A stretch of DNA of 64,000 nucleotides, taken from positions 434,001 to 498,000 of the forward strand of contig CAWBEX010000008.1 in NCBI GenBank assembly GCA_963787895.1, read 5' to 3'. The position numbers were made by a program, and so were the translations under genes. The notes beneath the pieces are model-generated. The model did not search any database. It was given only the letters and a program-made list of their open reading frames with translations, and was not told where the DNA came from. Positions 59,810 through 64,000 of this stretch are shown piece after piece (the stretch's first letter is position 1; the number at the start of each line of letters is the position of its first letter). The DNA comes from Anderseniella sp963787895. GTDB lineage: Bacteria; Pseudomonadota; Alphaproteobacteria; Rhizobiales; Aestuariivirgaceae.

Positions 59810-61347
59810 TGAACACTGACCCCGCACTTTCTGACAAGAGCTCTGAAGAACTGGCGGAGAGCCGCGCAGAAAACCGTGATGAGCTACTTCGGGAGTTCGT
59901 GGAAACGAACCCGGAGTACTACAGCAGGCAGTTTGCCCGCATTGGTGCAAGTTCGGGATTTACCTGGACATTCAACTTGGTCGCGGCACTGCTGGGCCCG
60001 ATATGGTACGGGCTGCGAGGCCTCTGGAACTGGGGCCTTCCATTTGTAATTCTCGAGACATTTGCATTGATACAGATCGCCCGCGGCGCATTTGGTGACC
60101 TGGGTGCAGGAGCGAAAGATCGCATCTCGCAGATCGAAGGCACGCTTGCGTTCAGGCATCAGCAGCTTGAGGCGGCTATCAAGAAAAACGCCGACAATGT
60201 TGACGTGTTCAAGCGGACCATCACATCTCTTGAAACCGCTATTGCCGATATCCAGAAGGAGATCGAGATAGCCGAGGCAAATGCCATCTGGATTGTGCTG
60301 TTTGGCATTGCCATGCTTGCCGCAGTCAAGGTGGCAGAAGGCGTGATTGCCAATCCGGCATTGGAAAGCAGATTTTCACAATGGCTGTCCGACCGGACCA
60401 TAAATTCAGGCCTGGAACCACTGCGAACCATCATTAGCGCTGTCTTTGTGTTGTTGATATTTGCTGTCAGCATTGTTCACTTCGCCTTTCCCGGCACAAT
60501 CGCGTGGCTTGGCACTTTTCCTGCCGACGTCAACATCCGCCTGGGCGCCATCAAGATTGTTGAGCGGTTCTTCGAAGTGATCCGGCTTGGAGGGCAATGG
60601 GCGTTTGACCTCATCAGCTATGGCATCCGTGTTGTGCTCGACGGGCTGGAAGTTTTGTTCGTGTCTACTCCTTGGCCAGTCATTGCAAGCTTCATCATCT
60701 TGCTGACTTGGCTTTCCGCTGGCCTGGGAGCCGCAATTGCCTCGGGGGCATTCCTTGCCTATATGGGCTTGTTCGGCTTCTGGGAAAAGGCAATGACCAC
60801 ATTGGCGCTGCTGGGAACCGCGGCATGTATCTCCATTGCTCTGGGCATTCCACTTGGGCTGTTCTGCGCCCGCCGGCCCCGGTTCTATGCGGTCATCAGG
60901 CCGATCATGGATTTCATGCAGACCATGCCATCTTTTGTCTTCATGATCCCGGTGATTGCATTTTTCAGCGTTGGCAAACCCGCCGCCGTTATCACCACCA
61001 TGATTTTCGGCGGCACGCCAGTCGTGCGCCTTACCGTTTTGGGCATGCGGGGAGTTCCAGAAACTGTACGTGAGGCAGCAATCGCCTATGGCGCATCGAA
61101 ATGGTACCTGTTGACCAAGGTAGACTTGCCACTTGCGGCTCCGTCCATTCTGGCGGGCGTGAACCAGACCATCATGCTCAGCCTTGCCATGGTTGTAGTC
61201 GCTTCGCTGATTGGTGCGAAAGGTCTCGGAGAAGATGTGCTGGAAGCCTTGCAGTATTCATCGGTCGGGCAGGGAATCCTCGCCGGCTTCGCCATACTGT
61301 TTTGTGCCATGATCCTGAACCGCGTTATCCAGGGTCAACGCGACTAG
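59806..61347 (+). CDS. Betaine-type ABC transporter permease with long N-terminal extension (second system)
   Basis: A 513-residue inner-membrane protein. The C-terminal 220 residues form one BPD_transp_1 domain (YVPVIAFFSVGKPAAV-like span, VVRLTVLGMRGVPETVREAAIAYGAS, an EAA-type loop, GVNQTIMLSLAMVVVASLIGA). The first 300 residues are an extra region: hydrophilic residues 1-45, hydrophobic segments, a predicted coiled coil around residues 105-155 (RISQIEGTLAFRHQQLEAAIKKNADNVD), then more spans. The extension is not part of the standard ProW fold. It closes the operon. Confidence 0.87.
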   Translation: MMNTDPALSDKSSEELAESRAENRDELLREFVETNPEYYSRQFARIGASSGFTWTFNLVAALLGPIWYGLRGLWNWGLPFVILETFALIQIARGAFGDLGAGAKDRISQIEGTLAFRHQQLEAAIKKNADNVDVFKRTITSLETAIADIQKEIEIAEANAIWIVLFGIAMLAAVKVAEGVIANPALESRFSQWLSDRTINSGLEPLRTIISAVFVLLIFAVSIVHFAFPGTIAWLGTFPADVNIRLGAIKIVERFFEVIRLGGQWAFDLISYGIRVVLDGLEVLFVSTPWPVIASFIILLTWLSAGLGAAIASGAFLAYMGLFGFWEKAMTTLALLGTAACISIALGIPLGLFCARRPRFYAVIRPIMDFMQTMPSFVFMIPVIAFFSVGKPAAVITTMIFGGTPVVRLTVLGMRGVPETVREAAIAYGASKWYLLTKVDLPLAAPSILAGVNQTIMLSLAMVVVASLIGAKGLGEDVLEALQYSSVGQGILAGFAILFCAMILNRVIQGQRD

Positions 61348-61383
61348 CAGCCGGTGTAGCAGAAGTTTGGCGCACTGGCAGCG

Positions 61384-61432
61384 TATCCGGCAGAATGCAA
61401 GGCTGCATGCAGCCCTGCATGAACACCGGATA
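61384..61432 (+). terminator. Long hairpin after second transporter operon
   Basis: TATCCGG (61384-61390)/CCGGATA (61426-61432), ATGCA (61395-61399)/TGCAT (61416-61420) and the perfect palindrome GGCTGCATGCAGCC (61401-61414) nest into a 49-base stem. No T-run follows; it probably ends or protects the permease transcript and lies 58 bp before the tRNA. Confidence 0.6.
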
Positions 61433-61489
61433 TCAACCGTTGCCCGTCAGCATGGTGTAGGTTATAGCTTTGCCCGCAAAGGCGCCAAT

Positions 61490-61566
61490 GCACCCGTAGC
61501 TCAGCTGGATAGAGTGCTGCCCTCCGAAGGCAGAGGTCACAGGTTCGAATCCTGTCGGGTGCGCCA
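61490..61566 (+). tRNA. tRNA-Arg (anticodon CCG)
   Basis: A complete cloverleaf of 77 bases with encoded CCA. The acceptor stem GCACCCG pairs with CGGGTGC, the D arm is GCTC...GAGT, the anticodon stem CTGCC/GGCAG closes a CTCCGAA loop with CCG at 61524-61526, and the TTCGAAT T-loop is present. It reads CGG codons. No 3'-end repeat was found downstream, but the sequence after it looks less like the core chromosome and an element may have used this site. Confidence 0.97.
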
Positions 61567-61651
61567 ATAAAATCAATAAGTTATAGATGTTATGCGAATT
61601 TTCTGGATTATGAAAAGTAACCACATAGTAACCACCATTCGGTCAAATCTG

Positions 61652-62531
61652 CTAAGTTAGAACCACTTCCGGATTGTAGAATTTGGAATAGCTCGCACGT
61701 GAGAGCCGACCGTATTCCAACAATCGTTGGTCAAGTTGATTGTTCAGCCATGCTGATGATATTGGGGTAAGCTCAATTGCGGCCTTTTGCATGATAGATC
61801 TATTTGGATTCAAATTTCCTTTGCCCGCCGCATGATTTCGAAAAGTTGGTGCGAGACTTTCGTATCCAAAACGAGCAGCTAACTCCGTAAATGGCACGCC
61901 AAACCCCAATTCACCTTTTATAAATTCTGCAGCTGAAACCCGAATGTAGTTCGGCCAAGTCTTTCTCCATCCACGGTTCCGGATGTCCTCTTCAGAAGCG
62001 ATATCCCGGTCTGGATTAAATGCATGGCCAATTGCTCGACCGAAAACGATGAAGCCTTTAGTGGTTAGCCTTGCGATGAACATTGTGCTTCCATCTTGAA
62101 CGCCTATCGGGCGCTTATTTGATGGAAACCCTAGCGCCCAGTGGCACCCAGAACTCTCCACCTCCTTCAAAACGGGGTAGCTGGGTGGGACACGGTCGCT
62201 TGAAACTCCAAGAAACTTGATGAATGCAGCTTCAGCTTTTCCGATAAAAGAGCTCGCAGGATCAAAACCCGATGAAAACTCCAAAGTGCTGCCAAAGTCG
62301 GGCAGGAGTGGCTCAGTTTTTCCCTTTTTTTGAGACGAACGCGCCTTTTCGACTTCCCTTTGCCAAATCGCAAGCGATTCCAGGTCTGCAACTCGACCTG
62401 CATCCCATAAGTCGTCAAAGTAACATTGGCTTTGCCCGATATGAGAAGGATCATCCAGCATCACGCCGAATTCGTGGTTCCCCGAAAACAATGCTGCCTT
62501 GGTCACATTGGCTGAGGTAACGAAAGCCTTG
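61652..62531 (-). pseudogene. 5'-truncated PLD-like (phospholipase D superfamily) gene
   Basis: The readable part keeps the start-less fragment AFVTSANVTKAALFSGNHEFGVML, which is the conserved post-HKD segment of PLD-type nucleases and restriction-associated proteins. About 240 further residues have no recognised domain. The frame enters the IS element at 62532 with no start codon and no HKD motif, so the 5' half is missing or rearranged. A GTG at 62506 could give 284 residues, but the catalytic motif is gone. The region is AT-rich compared with the rest of the window. Confidence 0.7.
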
Positions 62532-62545
62532 TTGACCTGCTCCCC
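62532..62545. repeat. Left terminal inverted repeat of the IS
   Basis: TTGACCTGCTCCCC; the matching complement is at 63723-63736. Confidence 0.87.
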
Positions 62546-62558
62546 AACTTGTACCTGG

Positions 62559-63380
62559 TTATAAGTTAGTCCTGTTCACGTTGTGGTCCTTTCTGGACCG
62601 GGTTGCAAATTCGTTTGGGGTGAGCCCATCGAGGCTCGTATGTGGTCGGTGGTTGTTGTAGTCGGTCCTCCAGTCAGTGATGATCTGTCTTGCGTGCTTG
62701 TAGCTTGTGAAGAGGTGCTCGTTGAGACACTCGTCGCGCAAGCGCCCGTTGAAGCTTTCGACCAAGCCGTTCTGCATTGGCTTGCCAGGCGCAATGTAAT
62801 GCCATTCAACGCCTGTGTCCTGTTGCCAGCCGAGGATGGCATTTGATGTCAGCTCAGTTCCATTGTCACTGACCACCATGCAGGGACGGCCTCGCTGCTC
62901 GGCAATCAAGTCGAGCTCTCGTGCCACACGGTGACCTGATAGCGAGTTGTCAACCACAGCAGCTAGACATTCCCGGCTGAAGTCATCGATTACGCACAGG
63001 ATACGGAACCTGCGGCCATCTACCAATGTGTCTGAGACGAAGTCCAGCGACCAGCGCTGGTTGGGGCCTTGTGGTATTGCCATAGGCGCTCGTGTTCCCA
63101 AGGCCCGCTTGCGGCCACCACGCTTGCGCACAGTAAGCCGTTCTTCCTTGTATAGCCGGTACAACTTCTTCCAGTTGATCTGAACGCCTTCACGCTTCAG
63201 CAGCAGGTGCAGACGCCTGTAGCCAAAACGCCTGCGTTCAGACGCAAGCTCATGCAATCTTGTCCTCAGACCAGCATCATCAGGTCGGGCAGACCGGTAG
63301 CGATAGACACGTGGTGTCATCCCCACCAGATCGCACGCATGGCGTTGAGAGTAACCTCTATGTTCGATGGCCCAGGACAC
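62559..63380 (-). CDS. IS3-family transposase OrfB (DDE)
   Basis: A 273-residue integrase-core protein. The triad is visible as WSLDFVSDT (Asp), VVSDNGTELTS (Asp) and LVESFNGRLRDE (Glu), after an HTH_21-type region (YRSARPDDAGLRTRLHELASERRRFGYRRL). The C-terminus NNHRPHTSLDGLTPNEFA is typical of the family. It is normally made as an OrfAB fusion by programmed -1 frameshift at the A-rich run (six A, about 63407-63416 on the plus strand as T). The reading also extends upstream through LLTPSARRNAV to that run. Confidence 0.93.
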   Translation of the reverse strand: MSWAIEHRGYSQRHACDLVGMTPRVYRYRSARPDDAGLRTRLHELASERRRFGYRRLHLLLKREGVQINWKKLYRLYKEERLTVRKRGGRKRALGTRAPMAIPQGPNQRWSLDFVSDTLVDGRRFRILCVIDDFSRECLAAVVDNSLSGHRVARELDLIAEQRGRPCMVVSDNGTELTSNAILGWQQDTGVEWHYIAPGKPMQNGLVESFNGRLRDECLNEHLFTSYKHARQIITDWRTDYNNHRPHTSLDGLTPNEFATRSRKDHNVNRTNL

Positions 63381-63403
63381 GGCATTCCTCCTTGCACTGG
63401 GCG

Positions 63404-63670
63404 TTAGAAGTTTTTTCCGAGCATCTCACGCAACGTCGAGACATCCAACATCGCATCAGCCAGAAGCCGCTTCAGTTTGCCATTCTCTTCTTCGAGAGCC
63501 TTCAGCCGTTTGGCCTCAGACAACTCCATGCCGCCGTACTTGGAGCGCCACTTGTAGAAAGTCGCATCACTGATGCCGTGCCGACGGCACAATTCGCTGG
63601 CCGACAGTCCGGCTTGATGCTCTTTCAAGATGCCAATGATCTGTTCGTCAGAAAACCTGGATCGTCTCAT
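63404..63670 (-). CDS. IS3-family transposase OrfA
   Basis: An 88-residue DNA-binding protein: RFSDEQIIGILKEHQAGLSASELCRRHGISDATFYKWRSKYGG forms the HTH, followed by a leucine-zipper-like RLKALEEENGKLKRLLADAMLDVSTLREMLG. It ends GKNF at a TAA just after a six-A run; a -1 slip there continues into OrfB as GKKLLTPSARR. The gene starts 52 bp inside the right inverted repeat. Confidence 0.93.
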   Translation of the reverse strand: MRRSRFSDEQIIGILKEHQAGLSASELCRRHGISDATFYKWRSKYGGMELSEAKRLKALEEENGKLKRLLADAMLDVSTLREMLGKNF

Positions 63671-63719
63671 CGTCTGTCTCCTTCTCGAAGGAACAGACTA
63701 ACCTCAAAACGAGAACAAT

Positions 63720-63782
63720 TCAGGGGAGCAGGTCAAGAGCCTGATGCGGGCGTTCATTGTTGGCCGATGCGGTAAACAAGTA
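63720..63782 (-). other. Possible 3' remnant of another transposase at the IS border
   Basis: On the minus strand a frame reads NNERPHQALDLLP then TGA (63722-63720), running from outside the IS into its right inverted repeat. NERPHQAL is a typical C-terminal motif of IS3/IS481 DDE transposases. Only about a dozen residues match, and the upstream frame does not look like a transposase, so this is weak. Confidence 0.3.
63723..63736. repeat. Right terminal inverted repeat of the IS
   Basis: GGGGAGCAGGTCAA, complement of the left end at 62532-62545. Confidence 0.87.
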
Positions 63783-63852
63783 TCCTTGCGACTTTGTAAA
63801 GAATTCGCCGCGATGTTGGCACCGAGTTCAGAAATTCTTCCCAATACAGGGT

Positions 63853-64000
63853 TTACAATCCAGCATCCGGATGGTTTGGATTGCCAACAAATACCCTTTG
63901 AGGGATGTCATTTTGTCGCCAGTTGAAGTAGATGCCTTCAATATTTTGATAGTTTGGATTGTTGCGCAACGATGCGCGAAGCTGATTAATATCCCGCTGT
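63853..64000 (-). CDS. Unknown protein, 3' end only
   Basis: The last 48 codons of a gene entering from the right edge of the window: QRDINQLRASLRNNPNY, then EGIYFNWRQNDIPQRVF, ending GNPNHPDAGL at TAA (63853-63855). I do not recognise it. The phrase VFVGNPNHPDAGL has the look of a domain end, but nothing can be named. It lies beyond the IS, separated by about 115 bp with no feature. Confidence 0.4.
   Translation of the reverse strand, partial: QRDINQLRASLRNNPNYQNIEGIYFNWRQNDIPQRVFVGNPNHPDAGL

Larger units (their letters stand above)
62532..63736 (-). mobile_element. IS3-family insertion sequence (IS407-like), 1205 bp
   Basis: Perfect 14-bp inverted ends TTGACCTGCTCCCC (62532-62545) and its complement (63723-63736) enclose overlapping orfA and orfB. 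The ends continue with a weaker match (GTTAGTC..TGTTC). The flanks (CCTTG on the left, GAGCC on the right) share no direct repeat. The element interrupts a PLD-like gene on the left and abuts unrelated sequence on the right, so a rearrangement after insertion is likely. Confidence 0.87.

Noticed and set aside
61616..61640. Repeated AGTAACCAC downstream of tRNA-Arg, considered as an attachment site
   Set aside because: It does not match the tRNA 3' end and is too short; no integrase is in view.
1..64000. CRISPR array or prophage
   Set aside because: No regularly spaced identical repeats and no phage structural genes were seen; the S24 regulator stands alone.

Overview
The window reads as a chromosomal segment of an alphaproteobacterium, probably a marine or soil heterotroph of the Hyphomicrobiales/Rhodobacterales type. 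The clues are a C4-pathway 5-aminolevulinate synthase (hemA), the short HisG paired with HisZ, a class I lysyl-tRNA synthetase, a class I c-type cytochrome, heterotetrameric sarcosine oxidase (soxBDAG) and two quaternary-ammonium-type ABC transporters. Taxonomy is inferred from gene content only.

Layout. 0-4 kb: the end of a Liv-type ABC ATPase gene, a methyltransferase/BetI-like regulator pair, then gap-rpe. 4.4-7.7 kb: hisS-hisZ-hisG on the minus strand; hisS carries two single-base frameshifts. 7.9-12.4 kb: a SnoaL-like protein, a benzoate-CoA-ligase-type enzyme, an alpha/beta hydrolase, a Tat-exported CAP-domain protein and a TPR/glycosyltransferase-like protein. 12.5-24.5 kb: mostly housekeeping genes (DinG-type helicase, lysK, an MFS exporter, corA with an S24 repressor, pyrD with a frameshift near its start, an FAH-family enzyme with a GntR regulator, and a cytochrome c). 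24.7-33.3 kb: malate synthase G, an agmatinase-family ureohydrolase behind a large hairpin, and a four-gene type II DMSO-reductase-family molybdoenzyme in the order gamma-beta-alpha-chaperone. 33.3-39.5 kb: soxBDAG with a divergent GlxA/GbdR-like regulator. 39.5-45.4 kb: an M20 amidohydrolase, a VOC protein, a ThDP enzyme, hemA and a methyltransferase.

45.4-61.4 kb is an uptake and catabolism region for methylated or zwitterionic amines. A DeoR regulator with repeated GCCACA/TGTGGC sites diverges from an operon holding a betaine-type ABC transporter, a choline-kinase-like phosphotransferase and a dimethylglycine-dehydrogenase-like FAD/GcvT enzyme. A second kinase-like gene lies next to the regulator and a decayed Rieske oxygenase gene follows the operon. 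Next comes a LysR regulator divergent from a cuyA/dcyD-type PLP lyase, followed by a second betaine-type ABC transporter. Both transporters have a strong stem-loop between the binding-protein and ATPase genes.

61.5-64 kb is an accessory junction: tRNA-Arg(CCG), a 5'-truncated PLD-like gene cut by an IS3-family element without target duplications, and an unknown partial gene.

Four single-base insertions in otherwise intact conserved genes (two in hisS, one each in pyrD and the first binding-protein gene) run through the window. They are either assembly errors or real recent lesions, and they affect how the annotation should be read. The best candidates for undescribed biology are the kinase-coupled amine operon at 45-55 kb, the gamma-first molybdoenzyme cluster at 28-33 kb, and the lyase plus transporter unit at 55-61 kb.
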